The position numbers and the translations under genes are program-made. Positions 16,121 through 23,828 of a DNA stretch of 64,000 nt are shown here, one piece after another. Below the pieces are notes generated by a model, which did not search any database, was not told where the DNA came from, and saw only the letters and a list, made by a program, of their open reading frames with translations. The number at the start of each line of letters is the position of its first letter. The stretch's first letter is position 1. The DNA comes from Massilia sp. Bi118 (GTDB lineage: Bacteria > Pseudomonadota > Gammaproteobacteria > Burkholderiales > Burkholderiaceae_D). The DNA is taken from the NCBI RefSeq assembly GCF_918697865.1, contig NZ_CAKKMV010000007.1, positions 124,001 to 188,000 of the forward strand, in the 5' to 3' direction.

Positions 16121-16528
16121 TCAGTCGTCCAAAAACGCCTTGAGCCGTTGGCCAAGAGCGTTCAAATCTTTGAGGTCGCATTCCCACACGATCAACGCAG
16201 ACCACCCGAGCGCAGAAAGCCGTTCGAGGCTCTGCTGGTCGCGCTCGACTGTCCGTTCGAATTTAGGAAGCCAATAGTCCAAGCGGGTCGCCGGCGTTGT
16301 GGCTTTCTTGCAGCCCGCGTGGCGGTGCCAAAAACAACCATGAACAAACACGACTTTTTTTCGTTTCGAGAAGACCAAGTCAGGTTTCCCAGGTAGCTTG
16401 GCCCCGTGCAGACGATAGCGATAACCCAACGAATGGACCAGCCTCCTGACCAGGAGTTCCGGCCCTGTATTCTTGGACTTCACGAGGGACATCTGGGCGC
16501 TGCGTTCTGCGGATGTGATGCGGTCCAT
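16121..16528 (-). CDS. vsr: Very short patch repair endonuclease Vsr
   Basis: The start at 16528 (MDRITSAERSAQM) gives 135 residues, the normal Vsr length. Visible signatures are KNTGPELLVRRLVHSLGYRYRLH, GKPDLVF with the catalytic Asp, FVHGCFWHRHAGC with zinc ligands, and IVWECDLK with the last zinc Cys. Vsr nicks 5' of T in T:G mismatches left by deamination of 5-methylcytosine. It lies 41 bp upstream of the methyltransferase in the same orientation, so it repairs damage caused by its operon partner. Confidence 0.93.
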   Translation of the reverse strand: MDRITSAERSAQMSLVKSKNTGPELLVRRLVHSLGYRYRLHGAKLPGKPDLVFSKRKKVVFVHGCFWHRHAGCKKATTPATRLDYWLPKFERTVERDQQSLERLSALGWSALIVWECDLKDLNALGQRLKAFLDD

Positions 16529-16703
16529 TCGATATTTTACCACCCATGATGTCAACTGGAACCATGTTCTCACATGCTAAAAACAGGCGGCGCCATAGTC
16601 TTTGCTGGATGGTAAAATTGATAATAAATATTGCTCTCTCGTCGATGCGGGCAAGACACTTTGCCATGCGCGCGAGAAATTTGACTCGAAAGCTGCCTCC
16701 CTC

Positions 16704-18590
16704 ATGCAAGCCAATCCGCTGACCCTCGACGCGCTGTTCAATGCGCAGTTGCGCTACATCGTTCCGATGTTCCAGCGCCTCTACGTATGGCAACAAAAGC
16801 CCCAATGGGAAACGCTTTGGGAGGACATCGTAGAGAAGGCCGACTTGCGCCTCGAAGGTGGTCAGGCCATGCCGCACTACTTGGGAGCTCTCATCATCGA
16901 GGGCGTTCGAGCCGAGTCGCCAAGGGAAGTGAAGCGTTTTCTCATCATCGATGGCCAACAGCGGCTGACTACCTTGCAGATCTTGTTGTGCGCGTTTCGC
17001 GATGTGGCGCGTGCCAACGGGTGGGAGGCCCTGGCAAGGCCAATCAATCGATTCATAGAAAATTCCGATCAAGACGTCATGGAAAATCCTGACGAAGAAA
17101 GGTTCAAGCTGTGGCCGACACTGCTGAATAGGGAAGTTTTCAAGACTGTTTTGCTCTCCGGTTCGAGACAGGCTGTAGAGAGGGCATACCCTCTTGTCAA
17201 ACTGCCCAGAAAGAAGAAGTTTGAGCCACGAAGCAATCTTGTGGAGGCTTATCTATATTTCGAAGAGCGGCTGAGGGAATATTTTTCAACCGCCGAGACC
17301 GCAGCCGGGAAGAGCCAAGAGGACGTTGGCTATGCCGTGTTCCAATCTCTCAAGCAGGATTTTTGCGTTGTCGAGATCGTGCTGTCCGAAGGTGATGATT
17401 CGCAGGAGATTTTCTACTCTCTTAATTCCCAGGGTCGCCCCCTGTCACAGTCCGACCTATTGCGGAGTCTGATCTTCATGCGAGCGGAAAAGCAGAAAGC
17501 GAACCGGGACGAAATTTTTAAAAAATATTGGAGTCAATTCGAGACGCCATTTTGGAGCGCTGAAACGAAGCGAGGCGGCCGCTCATACTCGCGCTTGGAC
17601 CTCGGGCTGCGCTACTTTTTGATGGCGAAAACAGGCGTGATGGTCGACGCAAGGCGCGTCAACGAAGTGTATCGCCAGTGGATATCGAGCGCGCCGCCCA
17701 AGTATCCGTCAGTAGAAATGGAGCTCGCCGATTTCGTTCGTCATGGCGACGTCTATCAACAGTATGAGTCGGCGATGGTGTCGGCACTCCCCAGCACCGA
17801 TTTGCGCCGGATTTTGATGGATTTCGACGTCTCCACAGCCCTTCCACTTGTCCTTTATTTGGAGGTGGATGCCGAGCTCTCGCCTGAGGAGCTGTCGGAG
17901 TGCTTTGGGATGCTCCAATCATTCTTGGCAAGGAGGATGCTGACCGGTGGGGAAACCAAGGAATACAACATATTTTTTGTGGACGTGTTGAGATCAGTTA
18001 TGGGAGTGACATCAGCGCAAGTTCCCCAAGCTCTGCGAGCTAAACTTCTAAGCGGAAGAGGCAGCACAAGACACTGGCCGACGGACGAGGAGGTGCTCGA
18101 CGCGGCGATGCATCGCCCTATTGGGCACTCGCTGCGCGCGCCGACGCTGCGGATTATGCTAGAGCGCATTGAGATCCATCAACGAAACAAAAAAACCGAA
18201 GATTTGAATGTGCAAACGCTGCTCCAGGTGGAGCACGTGATGCCGGTTTCCTGGGGCGCGCACTGGACGATTCAAGGCCAGAAGGTGCCCGCTGGCGTTG
18301 CTACGACCCACTGGCTCGCCAAGGGTGAGTTGGCAACTTTGTCCGAGCCTATCCGTCTGCGGAACAATGCTTTGCAGACCTTAGGCAACCTGACTTTGGT
18401 GAACAAATATTTGAACCCCTCTGCAAGCAACGGCGACTTCGACACTAAACGTGCCGAATATAAAAATTCCGTGCTGCGGCTGAATCGCTACTTTGACGAA
18501 CTGCCTTATTGGGACGAGTCGACGATCTTGGCTCGAGGTAAGCAACTTGGTATGCAATTTTGCGCAATTTGGCCTAGGCCAGCAAGCTGA
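16704..18590 (+). CDS. GmrSD-like DUF262/DUF1524 restriction protein
   Basis: I prefer the start at 16704 (MQANPLTLDALFNAQ), which matches the usual family N-terminus; the frame opens at 16602 and neither has a strong ribosome binding site. The product is 628 residues. The N-terminal DUF262 domain has YIVPMFQRLYVW and the nucleotide-binding motif IDGQQRLTTL. The C-terminal DUF1524 domain has the HNH-like VEHVMPVSW and ALQTLGNLTLVNKYLN. This is the fused GmrS-GmrD organisation known from type IV enzymes that cut modified phage DNA. It is divergent from the vsr operon, with ~175 bp between them for both promoters. Confidence 0.88.
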   Translation: MQANPLTLDALFNAQLRYIVPMFQRLYVWQQKPQWETLWEDIVEKADLRLEGGQAMPHYLGALIIEGVRAESPREVKRFLIIDGQQRLTTLQILLCAFRDVARANGWEALARPINRFIENSDQDVMENPDEERFKLWPTLLNREVFKTVLLSGSRQAVERAYPLVKLPRKKKFEPRSNLVEAYLYFEERLREYFSTAETAAGKSQEDVGYAVFQSLKQDFCVVEIVLSEGDDSQEIFYSLNSQGRPLSQSDLLRSLIFMRAEKQKANRDEIFKKYWSQFETPFWSAETKRGGRSYSRLDLGLRYFLMAKTGVMVDARRVNEVYRQWISSAPPKYPSVEMELADFVRHGDVYQQYESAMVSALPSTDLRRILMDFDVSTALPLVLYLEVDAELSPEELSECFGMLQSFLARRMLTGGETKEYNIFFVDVLRSVMGVTSAQVPQALRAKLLSGRGSTRHWPTDEEVLDAAMHRPIGHSLRAPTLRIMLERIEIHQRNKKTEDLNVQTLLQVEHVMPVSWGAHWTIQGQKVPAGVATTHWLAKGELATLSEPIRLRNNALQTLGNLTLVNKYLNPSASNGDFDTKRAEYKNSVLRLNRYFDELPYWDESTILARGKQLGMQFCAIWPRPAS

Positions 18591-18858
18591 TAGCTCAACC
18601 CACCGTAGGTCGCGGCACGTAGCGCTATGGGTCTCCACAAGCCCCACGAAAGCAAGGATGATGCGAATTCGCAGGGCGGCCAAGAGTATGAGGAAGCGTT
18701 GTCATCGGCAGCGGCAGTTATTCATTGAGACAGACACGGCCTTATCATTTTCTACCGCAAGTAACTCTCATGCTTACGCGCGGATCCGAAAATGAGAACT
18801 CTGCGGCCGACAGTGGCTACTTCCGGCGTGTTCGAAATCGATCTAGGAGCTCTAGTTT

Positions 18859-19614
18859 ATGAAGATGACCAACGTGCCTAGCAAATCTAATGGCAATCCC
18901 CCACTTTTTGATAAGGATCCAGTGCGACTGGGCGAACAATTGAAGGAGTTGCACGATGAGTTCAAATCGGCGTTCGTCCGTTTAGCTGGGTATTGGCTGG
19001 CGAATTTTGAGAACGCCAACCGCTTCATCCTCGACATTATTGATGAAGCCGATTGTGAGGTGCAACCCCTCCGGCTAGCAGCGGTTTATGTGAGTCCAAA
19101 GTCATCCAATGCGTTAAGAAATTTGCACTGGTCGGACGTCGATCAGATGACGCTATACGGACAGATGATCGCGAAAATTCGTTACTCCATCGGCTATTTT
19201 GGCAACATGTGGGAGGGGCAGGTGGCGCACAACGACCACTGCTCTGCCATGATATTTGCCTACGAGGCCTATTGGAGAGGCGGCAACGACTACTTTGTCG
19301 GGTCCGTAGTTGAGACCGTTTTGAAACGTCTGCCGGATCCGAGTGAGTGGAGGATGCCGCCCGCCGCGGCGCTTCGCAAGAGTCCCTACGGCCAAGAACG
19401 TCAAAAGCTGGCGATTGAAATCGCCAACGCGTCGAAGGCTTTGTCGCGATATTACTTTGATACCTACCTTGGCATAGCCAATTCGAGCAACAAAGATGCG
19501 ATCAAGCCGGAGATGAATGCGATCAAGCCGGAGATGATCGATTTCCGCGAACGCTTTGCCGCAGTTCGACAAATGGGGGCGGCCAACGTTTCTCCTCGAA
19601 ACCGGGGCGACTAG
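18859..19614 (+). CDS. Hypothetical protein, last gene before the island boundary
   Basis: The 251-residue product is soluble and not recognised. A TAGGAG site lies 9 nt before the ATG. It is mixed alpha/beta with several Trp/Tyr-rich stretches (HWSDVDQMTLYGQMIAK, FAYEAYWRGGNDYF). Near the C-terminus a 7-residue unit, AIKPEMN/AIKPEMI, occurs twice. Its position at the edge of a defence island suggests a defence or stability role, without direct evidence. Confidence 0.55.
   Translation: MKMTNVPSKSNGNPPLFDKDPVRLGEQLKELHDEFKSAFVRLAGYWLANFENANRFILDIIDEADCEVQPLRLAAVYVSPKSSNALRNLHWSDVDQMTLYGQMIAKIRYSIGYFGNMWEGQVAHNDHCSAMIFAYEAYWRGGNDYFVGSVVETVLKRLPDPSEWRMPPAAALRKSPYGQERQKLAIEIANASKALSRYYFDTYLGIANSSNKDAIKPEMNAIKPEMIDFRERFAAVRQMGAANVSPRNRGD
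19498..19539 (+). repeat. In-frame 21-bp tandem duplication
   Basis: GCGATCAAGCCGGAGATG occurs at 19498-19515 and 19519-19536, period 21 bp, giving AIKPEMN then AIKPEMI. Near-identity suggests a recent slippage duplication that keeps the frame. Confidence 0.9.
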
Positions 19615-19995
19615 CATCTCTGAGAATCGATGGCTTTGAGTCGGCCATTACAGAAGACTTCGGCATGTTCCGATTACAGCGAGGAGCTTACCCGGCAGGA
19701 AGGGCCGCCGTCATTTGGGCAGCGAGTGCCAACGTTGCCAATGGGGAGTAGGAGGGGACTGCCAGACTCGACTGTCTGTCATATCGTAGTAAAGACGGCC
19801 ATTAGAAAGTCATACGCGGGTAGTGCTGCATCATCGGAGTGTGTTTTTCGGCGGTGGCAAGCGCCTTGGCCGCAGCGGCGTTGATTTCGTGTGGGACGTT
19901 CATGGCTATTCAGGCTAAGCCCGGCAGGGGGCCGGGCTTGGGTTGCCATTTTACCGCGTTAGGGCTGGGCGGGGAGGGTGAAAGGAGCTTGTTCG
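19615..19995 (+). other. Island right boundary region
   Basis: This stretch holds no complete gene. The octamer-plus CGGCCATTA occurs twice (about 19647 and 19794) and could be a trace of an end repeat. The broken mutS start is at 19802-19903. To its right the base composition changes to the GC-rich backbone. Small frames on the plus strand (19630-19884, 19839-20183) look accidental. Confidence 0.45.
19802..19903 (-). pseudogene. mutS: Truncated 5' fragment of mutS
   Basis: The minus-strand frame from the ATG at 19903 encodes 33 residues. The stretch TAEKHTPMMQHYPRM matches the MutS N-terminus, where KHTPMMQQYLRIKA-type sequence is nearly invariant in proteobacteria. Homology ends after about residue 31 and a stop follows, so the mismatch-binding domain and everything after it is missing. 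The break coincides with the edge of the defence island. Whether the rest of mutS lies beyond the island's other end, or an intact copy exists elsewhere, cannot be seen here. Confidence 0.65.
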
Positions 19996-20214
19996 TCAAC
20001 ACGCCCGCCGCCACTCCGGCTTCGCCAGCACCCGCAAGGCTGTCGCCAGATCGACGTGCTGATGCTCCAGCGCCTGCGCCGCCGCATGAATGCTGCGCGC
20101 TCGCAACGCATCGCGGATTTTCTCGGCGGTCTGGTGGTCGGTACGGCGCTCGCCGAGGGCGTCGGTGTGCGGGTTGCGGGTAAGGCCGTGGTCGTCGATC
20201 CATTGGTAGCTCAT
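19996..20214 (-). CDS. Small protein, paralogue 1 (72 aa)
   Basis: A GGAGG site precedes the ATG. The C-terminal half (TAEKIRDALRARSIHAAAQALEHQHVDLATALRVL) matches that of the gene at 20364-20618, so the two are paralogues. The protein is helical and soluble, with no family I can name. The pattern of a short variable N-terminus and a conserved two-helix C-terminus is seen only within this pair in the window. Confidence 0.65.
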   Translation of the reverse strand: MSYQWIDDHGLTRNPHTDALGERRTDHQTAEKIRDALRARSIHAAAQALEHQHVDLATALRVLAKPEWRRAC

Positions 20215-20363
20215 TTTGAACCTCCATTATTGAAATGACATGATCTCGCCTTGCCGATATGGCAACTTAGCGAACGTCAACAGTGCAGGGGGATGGTGAG
20301 CAACGAAGTCCCGGCCGGCAATGCCGGCACAGGACGGAGGAAGACAAGTGCGGAAAGCTTGAT

Positions 20364-20618
20364 TCAGGCGGCGGCCGGCAAGTCTTCGTCTGCTTGTCGC
20401 CGCTTCTTGCCCCGATCGTCATTTTTACCGGCCAAGACGCGCAGCGCTACATCGACGTCGACTTGCAGGTGATCCATTGCCATCGCCGCTGCCTGGACGC
20501 TGTCGGTCCGCAGGGCGTCGCCGATGTCGCTGGCGGTGCGCTCATCGATGCGCCGTTCGAATTTGCGATTGCCGGGGTAGAGACGGGGAACTTTCTGAGC
20601 CATGCGCAGGTAAGTCAT
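20364..20618 (-). CDS. Small protein, paralogue 2 (84 aa)
   Basis: The start at 20618 has GGAGG at good spacing; the frame opens at 20660. Residues RRIDERTASDIGDALR, then VQAAAMAMDHLQVDVDVALRVL, match paralogue 1 at 19996-20214. A basic tail (KNDDRGKKRRQ) follows. Unknown function; each gene has its own ribosome binding site and 149 bp separate them. Confidence 0.65.
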   Translation of the reverse strand: MTYLRMAQKVPRLYPGNRKFERRIDERTASDIGDALRTDSVQAAAMAMDHLQVDVDVALRVLAGKNDDRGKKRRQADEDLPAAA

Positions 20619-20695
20619 GTGTGCCTCCGTGGTGGTTGGGTAGAGGCAATGATCGCGCATTTGCGATTAGGAAATTTTAGTTGACATCAAGAATG

Positions 20696-21037
20696 TCATG
20701 AAGGTCTGGCGTGGGTCAGTACCAGCCACGCGACCGTGATCACCACCATGCCGGTCAGGGTCACGCAGGTCCAGGTGAAGAACCAGGCCGACAGCAGGCC
20801 GGCCTGCAGCACCTTTTCGAACAGCACACCGAGCGCGAAGTCGAAGGCGGTGAGGAAGGACCAGCGGCGCAGGTAGACCGGCAGGTAGCGGCTCATCTTG
20901 CGGTTGTGCTGGAAGGCGGCGTGGCGCTCGATGCGGTTGCGCGCGGCGCTGACGTCGCGGAACAGCCAGTCGAAGAAGAGGAAGCGGTAGAGCAGGGAGC
21001 GGAAGGGGAGTTCGCTTGGAGCCTTGTCGTTCGTCAT
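20696..21037 (-). CDS. Small membrane protein (113 aa)
   Basis: The start at 21037 (MTNDKAPSELPF) is chosen over 21082, though its ribosome binding site is weak. The C-terminal half has two hydrophobic segments (about 62-82 and 86-108: FALGVLFEKVLQAGLLSAWFF and TLTGMVVITVAWLVL). The N-terminal half is cytoplasmic-looking and basic. No family recognised. It is separated from cphA by a repeat and a terminator. Confidence 0.55.
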   Translation of the reverse strand: MTNDKAPSELPFRSLLYRFLFFDWLFRDVSAARNRIERHAAFQHNRKMSRYLPVYLRRWSFLTAFDFALGVLFEKVLQAGLLSAWFFTWTCVTLTGMVVITVAWLVLTHARPS

Positions 21038-21141
21038 GATCTTGCTGCCCGGGCGATGTCGTGACCGTTCATGGTAAGGCATGCGGCGGGTGGGGCTTGT
21101 GCGGTGGCTAACTGAATCGTGTGGCTTTCGTGGTGTGCGTC

Positions 21142-21173
21142 AAACTTGGATCCCCGCCTTCGCGGGGACGACG
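21142..21173 (+). repeat. REP-like palindrome (copy 1)
   Basis: The core TCCCCGCCTTCGCGGGGA lies within AAACTTGG...ACGACG. A nearly identical element occurs at 31467-31498 and a shorter relative at 33960-33989, always between genes. This fits a dispersed extragenic palindrome family. Confidence 0.75.
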
Positions 21174-21180
21174 AGTTAAC

Positions 21181-21211
21181 AAAAGAAAACGGGCGCCGTC
21201 TGGCGCCCGTC
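21181..21211 (-). terminator. Intrinsic terminator of the cphA operon
   Basis: On the minus strand ACGGGCGCC pairs with GGCGCCCGT around AGAC, followed by TTTCTTTT. It lies 20 bp after the cphA stop codon. Confidence 0.85.
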
Positions 21212-21231
21212 TTTTGCTCACCTCAAGCCAA

Positions 21232-23808
21232 TCAAGCCTTCGCCTCCGCCACCCGCTTGGCAATATGCGCCAGCGCCTCGTCGACCTGGTCGATCAGGAT
21301 CAGCGACAAATCTCCCGGCTGCAAACGCTCCAGCGCGCGGTCGATGGCGACGAATTCGCCCTTGATCTCTTCGACGTGGCTGGTGCGCGGTGCGTCCTTC
21401 AGGCCTTCGCGCAGCAGGGCCACGACTTCGCCTTCCGAGCGGCCGCGCTGGCACTGGTCTTCGTAGAGCAGCACGTCGTCGAAGGCCTTGCCCAGGATGC
21501 GCGTCTGGTCGCGGATGTCTTCGTCGCGGCGGTCGCCGGCGCCGCTGATCAGGACCGAGCGGCGCTTGGCCGGCATGGCTTCCACGGCTTGCGTCAGGGC
21601 CTGGATCGCGTCCGGGTTGTGCCCGTAGTCGGCGATCACGGTCGCGCCCTTGTAGTCGAAGACGTTGAAGCGGCCCGGCGCATTGTCGCTCTCGCCGACG
21701 AAGGTCTTCAGGCCGGTGCGGATGGTGCTCCAATCGATGCCGACGGCCCAGGCCGCGGCCACCGAGGCCATCACGTTCTCGACCTGGAAACCGACCACGC
21801 CGCCGCGGGTGATCGGCACTTCTTTCAGGTCGATTTTCTCTTCCTGCTTGCCCAGCGCCGCGACGATGTGGCCGTTCTCGACGTAGACGATGCGGCGGCC
21901 TTGCGCGCGGTGCTTCTGCATGATCGGCAGCGAGCAGTCCAGCGCGAAGTAGGTCACGTCGCCGCGGGTGTTCTCGGCCATTGCGGCGACGATCGGGTCG
22001 GCCGCGTTCAGCACCGCCATGCCGTCCGGCGCCACGTTCTGCACGATCACGCGCTTGAGGACAGCCAGGTCTTCCAGCGTGGTGATGTAGTTCAGGCCGA
22101 GGTGGTCGCCGGCGCCGATGTTGGTCACCACCGCTACCTGGCAGCGGTCGAAGGCCAGGCCTTCGCGCAGCATGCCGCCGCGCGCGGTTTCGAAGACGGC
22201 AGCGTCGACGTCCGGGTGCAGCAGCACGTTGCGCGCGCTGCGCGGACCGCTGCAGTCGCCGCTGTCGATGCGGCGGCCCTGGATGTAGACGCCGTCGGTA
22301 TTCGTCATGCCCGTGCGCAGGCCGGAGGTCGCCAGCAGGTGCGCGATCACGCGCACGGTGGTGGTCTTGCCGTTGGTGCCGGTCACGGCCACCACCGGGA
22401 TGCGGCCGTCGTCGCCGGGCGCGTACAGGGTGTCCATGATCGCTTCGCCCACCGCGCGGCCCTTGCCGAACGATGGCGAGATGTGCATGCGCAGGCCGGG
22501 AGCCGCATTGACTTCGACGATGCCGCCGTTCTGTTCTTCGATGGGCTTGAGGACGCTGTCGCAGACCAGGTCGACGCCGCAGATGTCGAGGCCGACCATG
22601 TGCGCGGCGGCGATGGCGCGTGCGGCCACTTCCGGATGCACGTCGTCCGTCACGTCCGTGGCCGAGCCGCCGGTCGACAGGTTGGCGTTGTTGCGCAGGG
22701 TGACGCGCTGGCCCCTCAAGGGCACCGATTCGGCGTCATAGCCCTGCTTGGCCAGCGAGGCGAGGGCGATGTCGTCGAAGCGGATCTTGGTGAGCGCGGT
22801 GCCGTGGCCGGTGCCGCGGCGCGGGTCCTGGTTGACGGTGTCGACCAGCTGGCGCACCGTGTGCACGCCGTCACCGACCACGTGCGGCGGGTCGCGGCGG
22901 GCCGCGGCGATCAGGCGATTGCCGATCACCAGCAGGCGGTAGTCGTGGCCTGGCAGGTATTTTTCGACCAGGATGTCGTCGCGGAATTCGGAAGCGGCAT
23001 GGAAGCCGGCGGTCAGCTGTTCGCGGGTGTTGACGTTCACGGTCACGCCCTTGCCCTGGTTGCCGTCCTTCGGCTTGATCACGACCGGCAGGCCGATCTC
23101 CTGGGCGGCGGCCCAGGCGTCGTCCGGGTCCACCACGACGCGGCCCAGCGGCACCGGCACGCCGGCGGCATCGAGCAGCTTCTTGGTCAGTTCCTTGTCC
23201 TGGGCGATGGTCTCGGCGATGGCGCCGGTGGCGTCGATCTCGGCGGCCTGGATGCGGCGCTGGCGGCTGCCCCAGCCGAACTGCACGAGGCTGCCCTCGG
23301 TCAGGCGGCGGAAGGGGATGCCGCGGGCCACGCCGGCGTACACGATCGAGCCGGTGGAGGGGCCGAGGCGCACGTCTTCATCGAGTTCGCGCAGCTGGTG
23401 CAGGGCGCCGTCGAGGTCGAACGGCTGGTCGGCGCGCGCGGCCTGGATCAGCTGCTCGGCCAGGGTCAGTGCCAGGCGGCCGACGTCTTCTTCGCTGTAC
23501 TCGACCACGACCTGGTAAATGCCGCGCTCGATGGTGGCGGTGCTGCGGCTGAAAGTGACCGGGCAGCCGGCTTGCGCCTGCAGGGCCAGGGCCGCGACTT
23601 CCAGCACGTGGGCCAGCGGGATGGTGTCGTCATGGCCGAAGGGCTGCAGCTGGCCGATCTGCGGGAACAGGGCGCGCAGGCGGGCTTCGAAGCCGGGCAG
23701 CGACTTGATCGACTCTTCTTCCGGCGAGCAGGAGACGATCGCCTCGACCGAGGTGTGGTGGCTCCACAGGTTGGGACCGCGCAGGGCCCGGACGCGAGAT
23801 ACTTCCAT
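21232..23808 (-). CDS. cphA: Cyanophycin synthetase
   Basis: The start at 23808 (MEVSRVRALRGPNLW) gives 858 residues, normal for CphA. The N-terminal domain is followed by an ATP-grasp domain (LGPSTGSIVYAG, PVVIKPKDGNQGKGVTVNV, FGKGRAVGEA) and a Mur-ligase-like domain with an intact P-loop, VTGTNGKTTT, at about residue 478. The enzyme extends a poly-aspartate backbone and adds arginine to each side chain, using ATP, to make cyanophycin granules. It lies 20 bp after the cphA-like gene and forms an operon with it, ending at the terminator 21181-21211. Confidence 0.95.
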   Translation of the reverse strand: MEVSRVRALRGPNLWSHHTSVEAIVSCSPEEESIKSLPGFEARLRALFPQIGQLQPFGHDDTIPLAHVLEVAALALQAQAGCPVTFSRSTATIERGIYQVVVEYSEEDVGRLALTLAEQLIQAARADQPFDLDGALHQLRELDEDVRLGPSTGSIVYAGVARGIPFRRLTEGSLVQFGWGSRQRRIQAAEIDATGAIAETIAQDKELTKKLLDAAGVPVPLGRVVVDPDDAWAAAQEIGLPVVIKPKDGNQGKGVTVNVNTREQLTAGFHAASEFRDDILVEKYLPGHDYRLLVIGNRLIAAARRDPPHVVGDGVHTVRQLVDTVNQDPRRGTGHGTALTKIRFDDIALASLAKQGYDAESVPLRGQRVTLRNNANLSTGGSATDVTDDVHPEVAARAIAAAHMVGLDICGVDLVCDSVLKPIEEQNGGIVEVNAAPGLRMHISPSFGKGRAVGEAIMDTLYAPGDDGRIPVVAVTGTNGKTTTVRVIAHLLATSGLRTGMTNTDGVYIQGRRIDSGDCSGPRSARNVLLHPDVDAAVFETARGGMLREGLAFDRCQVAVVTNIGAGDHLGLNYITTLEDLAVLKRVIVQNVAPDGMAVLNAADPIVAAMAENTRGDVTYFALDCSLPIMQKHRAQGRRIVYVENGHIVAALGKQEEKIDLKEVPITRGGVVGFQVENVMASVAAAWAVGIDWSTIRTGLKTFVGESDNAPGRFNVFDYKGATVIADYGHNPDAIQALTQAVEAMPAKRRSVLISGAGDRRDEDIRDQTRILGKAFDDVLLYEDQCQRGRSEGEVVALLREGLKDAPRTSHVEEIKGEFVAIDRALERLQPGDLSLILIDQVDEALAHIAKRVAEAKA

Positions 23809-23828
23809 ATGAATCGATCCTAATGTTT

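Noticed and set aside
19839..20183. A 114-codon plus-strand frame starting with a hydrophobic stretch
   Set aside because: It is antisense to the mutS fragment and to the small paralogue gene, which have better support.
21121..23823. A 900-codon open frame on the plus strand opposite cphA
   Set aside because: It is a mirror of GC-rich codon bias, full of low-complexity H/V/D/R stretches; the minus strand encodes an unmistakable cyanophycin synthetase.
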